Assembly: GCA_905221605.1 (NCBI GenBank)
Contig: CAJNDS010000404.1
Coordinates: 48,501 to 112,500, forward strand
DNA from: Symbiodinium natans
Lineage: Eukaryota; Sar; Dinophyceae; Suessiales; Symbiodiniaceae
Direction of reading: 5' to 3'
Length of the DNA stretch: 64,000 nucleotides
Of the stretch, positions 22,490 to 33,420 are shown in pieces; position 1 is the first letter of the stretch, and the number at the start of each line of letters is the position of its first letter. The position numbers were made by a program, and so were the translations under genes. The notes beneath the pieces are model-generated. The model was not told where the DNA came from, made no database searches, and worked only from the letters and a program-made list of their open reading frames with translations.

Positions 22490-23420
22490 CGGGGGGCTTG
22501 CAACCCCCCCCCCCCCCCCCCATCTGCAAACACAACACACGCATGACGGGTTCGAAAAAGGATAAAGCAGGGGGGGGGAGTTCAAGCATGATTGGCTAGG
22601 AAAAAATGCCTTGCACGGCTCATTAAGCGCGGGGGTTACGGCAGCCCCCGTCCCCGTTAACACAATGCTCGCATGATGGGTTTGAGAAAAAATGCCTGAA
22701 GCAAGCTTGCACAGCTTAACAAGCGGGCGGGTGCGGGGCCAGGCGCAGTCCCCCCCCCCCATTTGCAAACACAAAGCTCGGATGATGGGTGCGACAAAGA
22801 TTAGGGTATTGAGGTTTAGGGTTTAGCTGAATGTAGGGTTTAGGGTGCAGGAGGTTTTGGGGTTTAGGGCTTACGGTTTTTTCGGGGTTTCGAGTTTAGG
22901 GGTTGTTCGGGTGCTCGGATTTCTCGCTTTAGGGCTTAGGGTCGGGGGCTTTCTTCTTGGGATTAGAGCTTATGGGTTTGTTGAGGTTTCAGTTTTGGTG
23001 TTTCTTGACGTGCAGGCTTCGCGGTTCTACGGGTTCAGGTTTTGGGGGGTTTCAGCGTTTGGGGTTTAGCGTTTTTTTTGTTTAGGGTTTAGGGTTAGGG
23101 CTTAGGGTTTGGGGTATTTTAGGGTTTTGGGTATTTTAGGGTTTTTTTAGGGTTTATCGTTTTGGTGTTTGTGGTGTTTAGGGTATAGGGGTCTTTACTG
23201 TAGGGTTTAGGGTTTAGGGGTTTTTAGGGTCTCGCATGATGGGTTCGAAAATATCCTTTTGAAGGAAGCTTGCACGGCTTCAAAAAAGCAGGGGGTTGGA
23301 AGGGGCCACAGTCCCCCCCCCCCCCCCGCCCATTTGCAAACACAATGCTCGCATGGTAGGTTTTTAAACAACTCATCTATGCTTGAAGCAAGTTTGCACG
23401 GAACCTCGAAACGTTTGATG
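22490..23420. repeat. poly-C-linked dispersed repeat with GCAAACACAA...GCATGATGGGTT core
   Basis: At least five copies (about 22500, 22640, 22745, 23230 and 23315) of a module: poly-C of 10-19 bases, CATTTGCAAACACAA, then GCTCGCATGATGGGTTCGA and a segment with AAGCTTGCACGGCT. Related sequence occurs at 26.56-26.75 kb, there with a poly-G tract and inverted. It sits inside the larger satellite region. Confidence 0.8.
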
Positions 23421-24757
23421 TGCATAGGGACCTATACGTTTCGTTGTGAAGGTTAACTTTGGTGTGCATAGGGTGGTTTTCTGACTCAGTCTCTGGTTTT
23501 CTGACTCGTGTGTGCTCGGTTTTCCGACTCACGCCTTTCCACTTTCTGGCTCGGTCCTCCCGGATTTCTGACTTGGTCCTGCGCGTTTTCGATTCGTTTT
23601 CCCTCGACGGCGGTCACCCGCATGTTTGGGACACATATTGTCAAGTGTAGTTTTGGGGTTCAGGGTTGTAGACCTTTTTTGGTTTGGGGGGAGTTTGGGT
23701 TAAGGGCTTGAGGGTCCGTGGCTCTAGGACTTTGCTGTAGGGGTTTGGGGCTTTCGAGTTCTAGGGTTTGAGGTCATTGTTATTCATACAACGTCTCAAA
23801 CACAGTAAATTCGCGCCACCGTGGTTCCTCAAAAGATCGTTGCATGCCAATGGCGTTTTCAAGTATAGCTGTGTTCATACAACAGCTCATCATGGCTTTA
23901 GGTTTTAGGGTTTGAGGTTTCAGGCCAAGAGAAATTTTCGGGTTTAGCTTTATCTAGACAGTTTGGGGTTGAGGGTTTTCGGGTTGTCTGGGATAAGTAA
24001 GGTCCATTGTAGGTTTTGGGGTTTAGGTTTTTGCGGCGTGGGTTTAGGGCTTCGGGCTCCATGGCTCTAGAACTCTAGAACTCTAAACGTCCAGGGTGGT
24101 ATAGGGGTTTGGCACTTTGGGAAATTCGGTTGCAGGGTTTGTAGCCTTCTGTTGTTGTTCACGCGTCAGTTCAAAGACAGTGTAAGTTCGCAACAGTATT
24201 TTTCACTTCTTTCAGTTCCGCAAAAAATTGAGGCAAACGAATGGCTCTTGACAAACAGAACTTACAAAGGCAGTAAGTTCGCAGCGGTATTGTTCATTCT
24301 TTCATTTCCTCAAAAGTTGAGGCAAGCGAATGGTGCTTGAAAGTTCAGATTGTTCATATAACAGTTCACCATGATTTTAGGGCTTTAGGGTTTCGGGTTG
24401 CAGGCCAAGAGAGATTCTAGGGTTTCGCGTTGTCTACCCAGTTTGGGGTTGAGGGTTTTCGGGTTGTTTGGGGTAAATAGGGTGAAATGGTAGTGTTGAG
24501 GTTTAGGGTGAAAGGTATTTGGGGTTGGCGGTGTTTAGTTCCATGACGTTCAGGGTTGTAGGGATGAATGCAACATCTCAAAGACAGGGAGTTCGCAACC
24601 TTATTCTGAATTTCCTCGACTCATTCCAAGTCTAGCTTGATTCACACAACAGTTCATCATTGGCTTTAATGTTTTGGGGCTTGGGGTTTCAGGCCAAGAG
24701 AAATTTGAGCAGGCGGTGGTGGAAAAAACCGTACCCGCTTTTCGTGTTTCTCTTGGG

Positions 24758-24758
24758 G

Positions 24759-24800
<42 letters not shown>

Positions 24801-24902
24801 GGGGGGAGGGTGGGGGGGGTGGGGCGTGGGGGTGGGGGTGGGGGCGGGGGCGGGGGCGGGGGCGGGGCGGGGGTGGGGGTGGGGTGGGGGTGGGGGCAGG
24901 GG
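24758..24902. repeat. 145-bp G-rich tract
   Basis: About 40 uninterrupted G residues followed by GGGGGT/GGGGGC variants. Such sequence can fold as G-quadruplexes. Poly-glycine and poly-proline frames here are not genes. Confidence 0.95.
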
Positions 24903-26114
24903 TGCGAACATGCCCACAACACTGGACTGTTCAGCGTGTTTGCCAAAAATATATTGCAGGAGCATGTTTGATGTTTCTGCAACCAAACGTTGCCACACGT
25001 GTTCAGGCACAAGTGTTCATGCCTTTTGCGAACATGCCTTCAGATTTGCTTGTCAAGACCGGCACAGCGGTTGCAACGCTTTGACCCCGACAACCCGAAA
25101 GCCAGAAGGTGTCCGGGTGCATGGCGCTGAAGTCCCCTTCAACAAAATGATACCAACATTTGCAAGAACACAACGTTTCCGCAAAAACACCCTCAAGAAT
25201 TGGCGTTGTTTTTAAGCAACCAAAACAAGCATTTCACCCAGGCGCAACGCTAACTTTCAATAAGCATAGGGTACGGTTCCAACGGCGGCGGGAAGGGGTT
25301 GAGGGTTTTCGGGTTGTTTGGGGTAAAGAAGGTCACGTGTAGTTTTGGGGTATAGAGTTTTTGCTGTTCTTGGGGCGGTTGGGGTTAAGGGTTTAAGTTT
25401 CCGTGGCTCCTAGACTCCTAGACGTTCGGGTTTGGGGCTTTCGAGTTTTAGGGTTTGAGGCCATCGCTCTTCATACAACATCTCAAAGACAGTAAGCTCG
25501 CAACATTATTGTTCATGTCCTCACACATTGAGCAAACCAGTGGCGCGGTAAACTTAAAGGATGGTCACACAGCAGTTCCTGGGTTTGGGGTTTCAGGCCA
25601 AGCGAAATTTTAGAGTTTAACGTAGGATAGATTGTCTAGGCAGTTTGGGTTTAGGGCTTTCGGGTTATTTGGTACATAAAGTGTCACGGGTTAGGTTTTT
25701 TCGGGGGCACGGAGGTTTCAGGTTCCATGGTTCGAGGGGTTTGTAAACAGATTCGGGTTGTAGAGCTTTGGCGCTTCCGAGTTGTAGGGTTCGAGCCCAT
25801 CATGTCCTCAAAGGATTGAAGCCAACTAATCGCACTTAAAGTGTCGCTTTGTTAATATTAATGTCTTCAGGGTAGGGTTTGGGGTTTCAGGCTAAGAGAA
25901 TTGTTAGGGTTTAGCGGAAATCAGCAAACGGTAACGAGTCCGGGACCGGCGAAAAAGCAGCCAAAGGGCAGTGGCAACCCGTGATTTTTGGTGACGGCGC
26001 CCATAAAGCGCCCTGCGTTTGCGCATTCAGCCACTTTCGGGTTTAAGGGTTCATGTTTCTTGTTTGGGTGGGGGCAAGAACGTCATTCGTATTGCGGCCA
26101 TGCCCACATCACCG

Positions 26115-26330
26115 GTATTTACAGTGTTTACGCCTCTTTGTACAACATGCTGCGTAAGGATGTGGAGCAAGACACGTTGTCACAAGCATCCAGGCCTTTG
26201 GCGACCATGCCTAAAACGCTTGTATTTACAGCGTTTTTGCCTCTTTGTACAACATACTGTGCAAGGATGTGCAACAAGACGAGTTGTCACCAGTGTATAA
26301 AGCCTTTGGCCGGCTTTTGCATGAAGTGAA
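26115..26330. repeat. 107-bp tandem duplication
   Basis: Two copies, from about 26115 and 26222, share GTATTTACAG, GCCTCTTTGTACAACAT, AAGGATGTG and a GTTGTCAC...GCCTTTGGC ending. A diverged relative may lie at 24.9-25.06 kb. The unit is open in one frame, but I would not call it a gene. Confidence 0.8.
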
Positions 26331-27059
26331 AGGGCTGACAAAACATTTGGAGTCTGCGCGAAAACGCTGCCGCCAGCTGGGTGTTCGCACGTAAACCTCT
26401 AAACATATCGTCAGTTTCAGGGATTTGTGCCCTTCTGCTTGGTGTGAATAGTGTGTTTTCCTAGGGTTTTGGCAACTTGCAACAACAAGCTATATGCAAA
26501 AATGCAAGGCGCACTACACGCGCCGCAACCTGTTTTTTCCTGGTAGGCAAGCAACCCAAAACCCATCATGCGAGTCTAGCTTTTGTTTGTGAACAGGAGG
26601 TGCTGTGCCCTCCAACCTCCCCGCTTGTGTTAAATCCCTGCCAAGTTTGTTCGAAAGAGCTTCAAAGAACATCAAGCCATCAAGACATATTATTCAATCG
26701 TTTTCAAACCTGTGAAGCGAGCATTGTGTTTGCATATGGGGGGGGGGGGGGTTGCGACTTCCCTTAAAACCACATGAATCCTTTCCAAGCCTTGTCAAAA
26801 GCTTTTCGAGGAGATCGCCGGCCAGTTCTTGAGATCGACGCCCCTTAATTACATAACTCATCAGTCGTAGAGCATGAACGCTACCAAAAAATCTAAGTTT
26901 AGATACGTTGCAACAAGGGGATTTTGATGTTTCTGGATACTCCAAGAGACAGTTGCAAATCCAATCATCCGTTGAAAGTTTGACTATAAACAAACCGTCA
27001 AACTGTCCACCAGGCACAACTTCGGGTTTTTTCATGGAAGGTGGGAGGTTGAGAACTGT

Positions 27060-28196
27060 ATGCCACAAAACCGCCGCGCAATACAGATCCATGGGGGTCG
27101 ACATATATACATATATGCACATGCCTATCGTGATTTTCTGAAACGAAGCCCCTGTAAGGTGGACGATCTTCGCAACATCATCTTCCCTCAGCCAGACAAA
27201 GTACTGGTGCCCTGTGGCGTGCCCCTTGCAGTCTTCCCACCTGAAGTACTCCATACTATATCTGAGTTTCTGGTTCTTCCGACTATTCATGATACGATGC
27301 GAAGTTGCAAACAACTTCGTGCAACACTTAGAGCAGACAGCTTCTGGCAACACTTCTACATCAAACTATTTCCGGTGGCTGTGCGGGACCAGGTGGAGGA
27401 GTTTACTGATTTGGGCGGCTGCACTGTCTTGGACAAAGTAGCAGTAGCTACTTTACGTTTCTGCAATGCTTGTCATGCACGGAGGCTTGCGCCTGGGTTT
27501 TGCACTTGTGGTGCAAGACCCCGATTCAACAAGTTTGTCCACTTCGACATGCGTGCCGCCGAGAAGCTTCGTCTTGGCCTACACAGTTTGAGCATGCACT
27601 TGCTGGTGAAAGGTTTCGACTTGCAAACGGCCTGTCTCTGCTTTTCTTCTCGTTATCATGGTAACTCTCTGGCCAGTTTGCTGCGGCAGACAGCAGCTTT
27701 GGGGAGAATGCAGCTTCTCGCATGTGAGAGCGTCTCTGGGGAGGTCTTCGGTGCTTTCTTCGGCTTCCCCCTCCAGCGCCGTTCGGCACGGGCTTACGGT
27801 GCTCGTGACAAACTCATGCTTTTCAACATCCGGTTAGATGGGACCCTGCGCATCTTCGAGGCCGGTGATGGAGCTGATCGAGAGACGGTACAATCCTTTC
27901 AGGACGCCCTTGTGATCGGGACGTCTTCGGAAGCAGCCTTGTCGCTTAATTGGGACCTGAGCATGGCAAGTTGCGCTAACACGAATCTCTGCTCCGGTTC
28001 ATGTCTATGTGCTTCAACTGTGCCTTTGAGATCTGTGGCGACATTTTCAGACAAGAAAGCCGAGAAAATCCTAGACCGTCGGATCTCTCACTTGACTGCT
28101 GCAGCCTTGGGAAGTGATGCGGAAGTGCAGCGTAACATGACGAGGCAGTTGCTCCAGTTGTCTGGACATCAGGACATGAGGCATTATTTCGGATAG
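27060..28196 (+). CDS. F-box plus TLDc domain protein, uninterrupted ORF
   Basis: A single 378-residue frame. Residues about 57-105 (VFPPEVLHTISEFL ... SCKQLRATLRADSFWQHFY) match an F-box, the module that docks proteins to Skp1/cullin ubiquitin ligases. A small Cys cluster follows (CNACHARRLAPGFCTCGA). Residues about 185-300 form a TLDc domain: GNSLASLLRQTAALGRMQLL, ESVSGEVFGAFFGFPL, KLMLFNIR, IGTSSEAALSLNWDLSMASC. TLDc proteins (OXR1, TBC1D24, NCOA7) are linked to oxidative-stress protection and V-ATPase regulation. The F-box/TLDc pairing suggests a substrate adaptor; that is inference. No intron is visible, unlike neighbouring genes. The first 40 residues may not be translated: a plausible acceptor CTGTAAG|G lies near 27156. 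Stop TAG at 28194-28196. Confidence 0.85.
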   Translation: MPQNRRAIQIHGGRHIYIYAHAYRDFLKRSPCKVDDLRNIIFPQPDKVLVPCGVPLAVFPPEVLHTISEFLVLPTIHDTMRSCKQLRATLRADSFWQHFYIKLFPVAVRDQVEEFTDLGGCTVLDKVAVATLRFCNACHARRLAPGFCTCGARPRFNKFVHFDMRAAEKLRLGLHSLSMHLLVKGFDLQTACLCFSSRYHGNSLASLLRQTAALGRMQLLACESVSGEVFGAFFGFPLQRRSARAYGARDKLMLFNIRLDGTLRIFEAGDGADRETVQSFQDALVIGTSSEAALSLNWDLSMASCANTNLCSGSCLCASTVPLRSVATFSDKKAEKILDRRISHLTAAALGSDAEVQRNMTRQLLQLSGHQDMRHYFG

Positions 28197-30471
28197 TATG
28201 GAGAGTGGCCGAACCGTTCTGAATACGGCAAACGACCCACCCGGCAGTGCAATGCCATTTCCCAATATTACGAGCGTGCTGGAATGGCCATCTCTGTACA
28301 TATCAAGGCTTCCGAATTCAGGCCATTTCAAGCCGAATTTCATTCAGAGCGTGTCTGATGTGCTTCGCACCTCCCCAGTGAACTGATCGCCATGCTTCTT
28401 ACTGTGCTGTGTTGCCCATGACAGCTAGTTTTTTCAAGCCTGGTTTGAGAGAAGGGCAGCGAGTGCAGGCCGGGTGAGTGGCAAGGTGCTCGAGGAAGGC
28501 AGAACGGCCAGAGCCTTAGAGTCGGAGGTTCGCCGTTCTGCCGTTCTTGTGTTTGTCAGATTCATGAAGCTGAGCTGATGTCTCACCCTCTCAAGTACAC
28601 GGGCGCCCTCGTTTCCTCGTCTTGCAAACGTGTGTGGCTCGCGGAATCTGTTGCAGAGAGCCCAAAGCACTCGCTGCAAGCCACAACTCTGGACACCTGC
28701 AATAAAGACCCTGAGACCCGCAAGCGTGTCATCACCCACCACCACCTGGCACCCCCTAAACAGAAATAAATCGTGCCGATCAGAGCCAGCCTAGGCCATG
28801 GAAGCTATGACAGCTTAAATCAGTTACATAGAAGGATAGCTGGCACCAGTACCTGTCCCATCTTCAGCTACAGAACAGTCTGACATAGCTTCAACATGTC
28901 CAATGACACGCTTACCGGGCTCTGCCTCCAGTACTGCCTACACTGTCTGGAAAGTGTGGCACAAGCAATGGAGAACTGTTTCGTTGCAGAGAGTTGAGCT
29001 GTGGCAATCTCCAAGTTAGCATGAAGCTAGTCTTTGTCAGTAAGCCTGCCGGAGGCCGATCTTCAGTGCGTAATTGCACGAAGTCCCAACACTGGAGGCT
29101 TGAACGTCGTGCACCTTGGAAAGCAACGAGTGTTTGAGCCTTTCTCTGTGCGTGTGCGCGCTGCGTGCCTAATTACAACCATACCGCTGTCAGGTTGCAA
29201 GAGGGCCTTGTGAGCGTGACGGTGCTGGGAACTCAATGAAAGCGTGTTCTCGAAGATGAGCACCTTTGCGCATAACAACAACACGTAAGGTCTTGAAAGA
29301 GAGCTTGTTTTGTGCAGCTGCCTTGGCCCAACGCCCCAAGAGTCCCGAAGAGTCCTAAAGCCAAAAGCTCAAGGCAGCTCCCCTCCCCAGCACCGGATCG
29401 CATTGCATGTTTCGTTCTGAGTTCACTGTCTACACACACACACACACACACACGTGCATGAACATGCTGTACTGAGCACTCGACTCGCATCATGCCTTAA
29501 GGCAGGAAAACCTGCCAGAGGTGGAGGCAGAGTGGTGCCTTGCTGGCATGACATTTGAGAGAGTTTGAGACAGACCTGGTTCATCCAAAGACTTAAACAG
29601 TGTCAGCATCAGGGATGGTGTCTGAGCTTATCTGAGGCTCCAGGCGGTGATTCAGGATCACATCGAGCGCTGCAAGTGAGTCGGCGCTATTCAGCTGCCT
29701 TTCGTCCCGCGTTGTCCCATGCTGTCCCAGTCGTAGGCTCGAAGGCTGAGAAAATCTCGCCTTCGAGCTAACATCTGGGAGCTTGAGCGGGCCAGCAGTG
29801 CTTCCACTCACGAAGTGAATTCACGAAGTCATGTCGCTGTTTAACAATAAGTGAGCACCGGGGCACTGCACGGCCCGGCTCTCGACGCAACCAATGAGCG
29901 CAGATTCCACAAAGTGCACTCATCCGCGCCCAGATGAATCTGGATGAATCCCGGCACAGCTGAGATCAAACAGGTTTGAGCCTTACACAAGAGAAGAGAT
30001 CAAGAGCAGATGATAGCAGGCTGAGGCCACTCTTGAAGTTTTTGCTAGTTATTCTGATGAAGTCTTACCGCGCGCGGTTCTTCTTCGGTTCTTTGAAGGA
30101 CTTTCCGCTGGTAGTATCCCGTCTCCATCCGAGCCTGTCATTTAGAACTGCACAATCGCAAGCATCATCTCACGACTGCGAGGAACTGCCTTGATGGAGA
30201 ATGGAGAGATACAGACCAGACCTAGGCAGATACGTTGTCTGGCGTACGATCAAGCGGATGCCGCATCCGGCTCTTAAGGCTAGGACACTTGCAGTGCAAT
30301 GCATACTTCATGCCATCTAAGTCGCCGACTTTACAGACATGGTCTTGCAAGCTTTGTGATGGCTGGCATGCTGGCATGGTCATCGGCGGGTTTGCCGATC
30401 ACTGCGCCTGCCCAATATGGAGGCCATATCGCCACGCTCGGATCCGAATAATGTCTGTTGGTGCCTGAGAG
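28197..30471. other. unassigned stretch; short CA repeat at about 29433
   Basis: No supported gene. A short (CA)10 run lies at about 29433-29453. Short open frames on both strands lack recognisable motifs. Confidence 0.45.
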
Positions 30472-30660
30472 GATGGCTCAAATGGGCTCGACGGCCTCAA
30501 TGACATCTGCAGCAAGTGGAATGGCCCTGGTGGCCTTGGCGGGTTTGATTTCAACACGCTTAGGCAAAGTTCAGGCGGAAACTTGCAGCTTTTCTCTCGT
30601 GCAGGCGGCAATACTATCACCATATATCGACAAGGAGATGTGATTCTGCTAGGCATGTGA
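30472..30660 (+). CDS. orphan 3'-terminal exon of an unrecognised gene
   Basis: After the acceptor CTGAGAG|G, one frame stays open to a TGA at 30658-30660. It reads DGSNGLDGLNDICSKWN, GPGGLGGFDFNTLRQSSG and GNTITIYRQGDVILLGM. The glycine/asparagine turns and alternating hydrophobics are typical of beta-rich protein. There is no ATG, so it needs upstream exons, possibly at 30.24-30.45 kb. No family recognised. Confidence 0.45.
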   Translation, partial: DGSNGLDGLNDICSKWNGPGGLGGFDFNTLRQSSGGNLQLFSRAGGNTITIYRQGDVILLGM

Positions 30661-31593
30661 GCCTGTAATGTTCTGTCATCACAGGCTGCAGCAAGTGTAC
30701 GTGACGTGTGCGTGCAGTCTTACTCGACGTCCTACTGTTGCGTGGCTGGAAGTCTGGCATGCGGACATGCTGACGAGTAAAGTTTGTGTTCCGCATTTCT
30801 GAGCGCTCAGCGATTCGGTGGTCAAGAGAAGCACACGGGTTGAACATTGGACATGGTTGAGCTCAACCAATGGATTTCACGGCAGAACGCTCTGTGTACC
30901 AAGTCAGACTTGAGGGCTTCACGTTTCAGGTCGCCTGGGACATGGGATCCCAGCAACTCACCCACTCCCTTAGGTCTGTGCTCTTTTCAGAAGATCCCGC
31001 TCTTCCACTCAGTCGAAGATTAGCACATTTATGACTTCAAACAATTTGCAGCATGAAGCTTCGCAGGCGGGTGCAGCTCCAATGCTAAGTGTTACCACAG
31101 AGCCGTTGAAAGTACAATCCTCCTTTTTTAGCATTGGCTTGGAGATGCCATTGTCTGCACTCGACATGGAGATGAGGAGATGGGCTTCGGCTACAGCTTG
31201 GAACAGACCCGACTCCTTTGCAGGCACAGCTTGGACTGCTGAAATGAAGGTCTCTGTTCCTCACACTCTTTCCCATGACCTTGCAGGTAACACCTGCTGA
31301 GGCCAGCGCCGAGAAGGCTTGAGCAGTTCAGCACGTCGCATGTGCCACATGTGCACCGTACATCATCTCAGGCGTGGCCCAAGAAATGGTCTGTGGTGCA
31401 AGTGGACTCAAAGGCGCCGGATTTACAGCGCTAGGGCTTGGCCCGGACATGTCGGGACCGTCCGTGATGCAGGAAGCGCCGTACCATCTGGAGATGGGAT
31501 CTTCGACGTCGCAGCTAGTTGTCAGGCGCTTCCTCATACATTGTTGCGTTCTGGACACATTCAAGACAGGCAAAGTCTACGGAGTAACTGTTT

Positions 31594-31718
31594 ATGCCAG
31601 CACCAGGCGAGGAGACAACGCCGAACAATATTCTCGAGTTGCTGCAACAGGGATATCCTGGCACGTTGAGAACATGGAGAGTCACAGACTTCCCTGTAGC
31701 TTGCATGCAGAGCGATGT
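31594..31718 (+). CDS. short coding-like exon of an unrecognised gene
   Basis: From an ATG at about 31594 the frame reads MPAPGEETTPNNILELLQQG and YPGTLRTWRVTDFPVACMQS, with a possible donor GATGT|GTAGGC. An exon-like segment may lie upstream near 31130-31220 (reads GDAIVCTRHGDEEMGFGYSL), and one downstream near 31757. The joins were not proven. Confidence 0.4.
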
Positions 31719-32504
31719 GTAGGCTCTGCTCACGCCATTTCTTTCACACCTGCAGTCCCCACTTGGGACTCCCTGGATCTAAGCTTTCCCAGAGACACCC
31801 CATGCCCACCCTAAGAGGTGGGAGAAGTGGGGAGGTGGAGCATCAGACACCTCTTATTATTAGAAGGCTCCTCAAAGTGCTCAATCCTCAGTAAGCAAGG
31901 ACAGCATACATTGCATCAGGGGCACCAAACCAAGCAAACCAACAAACACATCAAACACCAGACGTGGAAATCCATCCGCCGCTCATCCCCCGCTTCAGAA
32001 GATCGGCAATGCCGAGCAGAAAAGCAGAAAGCCACTACATCACATCTCGACACGCAACCAAGGTGACTCGGCTGTTTCACGCTTTAACAGGCCGGCGTTG
32101 TTTCCTCCCGCGGCTCGCCTTCGGCTACCCTATTGCCACAAATGCCCCTTGGCCCCGTGCGAAAATGTGCGAAATGTGTGCTGCACCTGAAGCGACGCGG
32201 CCCCTGCCCTGAGCCCTGCTCTCTCTGTGTGGATAACACTCGCTGTAGCAATGCCCTCCCTCAAACAAATTTGGTCCGTGACAAAGGAGTCCCCAAAACT
32301 CCGAGTGAGGGTCAAGTCAGAGAAGATGCTTTCGAGTCAGGGTCCGCGAGTGGAGAACGCAAAAGTCCGGAGTCGAAAGCCTTCCAGACCCCTGAGTCGA
32401 AAAACCGCCCACGCCGTCATGCAGAAAATGCCCTGAGAGGCGTGGTCCCGAACCTCCCCGCAGAAAACCCCGAGCCTGTTCTCTCTCATGTGGTTGCGTG
32501 CTGC

Positions 32505-33420
32505 CTGTTTAGGGTTTGGCAACCAGCATCTCCTTGTAGGGTTTAGGGCCCTCCAGATAAAACATCTCCTTTTAGGGGTTCCGCATTAAACATCTTTTTC
32601 GGGCGAGGGGTTTGGTAACCAATATCTCCTTTCAGGGTTTAGGGTTCTCTCCGAATCCACAATCTCCTTTTAGATTTTACGGTTTGGCAACCAACATCTC
32701 CATTTAGGGTTTAGGGCTCGTCGAATCCCACATCTGTTTTTAGGGTTTAGGTTTCTCTGAACCCAGCATCTCCTTTTAGGGTCTAGTGTTTGGCAACCAA
32801 CATCTCCTTTTAGGTTCGGGCTCTCCGAATCCCACAGCTGTTTTTAGGGTTTAGGTTTCTCTGAACCCAGCATCTCCTTTTCGGGTTTAAGTGTTTAGCA
32901 ACCAACATCTCCTTCTAGGGATTAGGGCTCTCCGAATCCCACATCTGTTTTTAAGGTTTAGGTTTCTCTGAATCCAGCATCTCCTTTTCGGGTTTAGGGT
33001 TTGGCAACCAACATCTCCTTTCAGGGTTTAGGGCTCTCCAGATGCCACATCTGTTGTTAGGGTTTTGTTTTCTCTGAATCCAGCATCTCCTTTAAGGGTT
33101 GAGGGCTTGGCAACCAACATCTCCTTTCAGGGTTTAGGGCTCTCCGAACCCCACATCTGTTTTAGGGTTTAGGTTTCTCTAAATCCAACATCTCCTTCCA
33201 GGGTTTAGGTTAAGTTTTCGCAACCAACATCTCCTTTTAGGGTTTAGGGCTCGTCGAATCCCACATCTGTTTTTAGGGTTTAGGTTTCTCTGAATCCAGC
33301 ATCTCCTTTTAGGGTCTAGTGTTATGCAACCAACATCTCCTTTCAGGATTTAGGGTTTGGCAACCAGTTTCTCCTTTTGGGGCTTAGGGTTCCAACATTT
33401 CGTTTTAGGGATAGGGATGG
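32505..33420. repeat. telomere-like higher-order repeat array C (TTTAGGG orientation), ~106 bp period
   Basis: Alternating monomers of about 35 bp: CAACCAACATCTCCTTTTAG, CGAATCCCACATCTGTTTTT and CTCTGAATCCAGCATCTCC, each followed by GGGTTTAGGG. The CAACCAACATCTCC monomer starts at 32688, 32794, 32899, 33005, 33111, 33221 and 33327, that is every 105-110 bp, so three monomers make a higher-order unit. Reverse-complemented, the monomers match blocks A and D. Confidence 0.9.

Larger units (their letters stand above)
20573..25950. repeat. long satellite region built from telomere-like motifs and a ~300-480 bp unit
   Basis: Degenerate TTTAGGG/GGGTTT words are interleaved with conserved phrases returning in the same order: CAGGCCAAGAGAAATTTT, then GTCTAGACAGTTTGGGGTTG, AGGGTTTTCGGGTTGTTTGG, CCATGGCTCTAGGGCTTTG, then CAAAGACAGTAAGTTCGCAA and TTCATATAACAGTTCATCAT. 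Starts of the first phrase lie near 20603, 20970, 21423, 21685, 22045, 23922, 24401, 24690, 25595 and 25888. The spacing is irregular because of deletions and insertions. No gene is supported; ORFs rich in GFG are translations of the repeat. Confidence 0.85.

Noticed and set aside
26694-27059. Antisense ORF as a confident gene
   Set aside because: Only one kinase-like phrase, with no catalytic motifs, so it was kept as a low-ranked observation and not as a feature.
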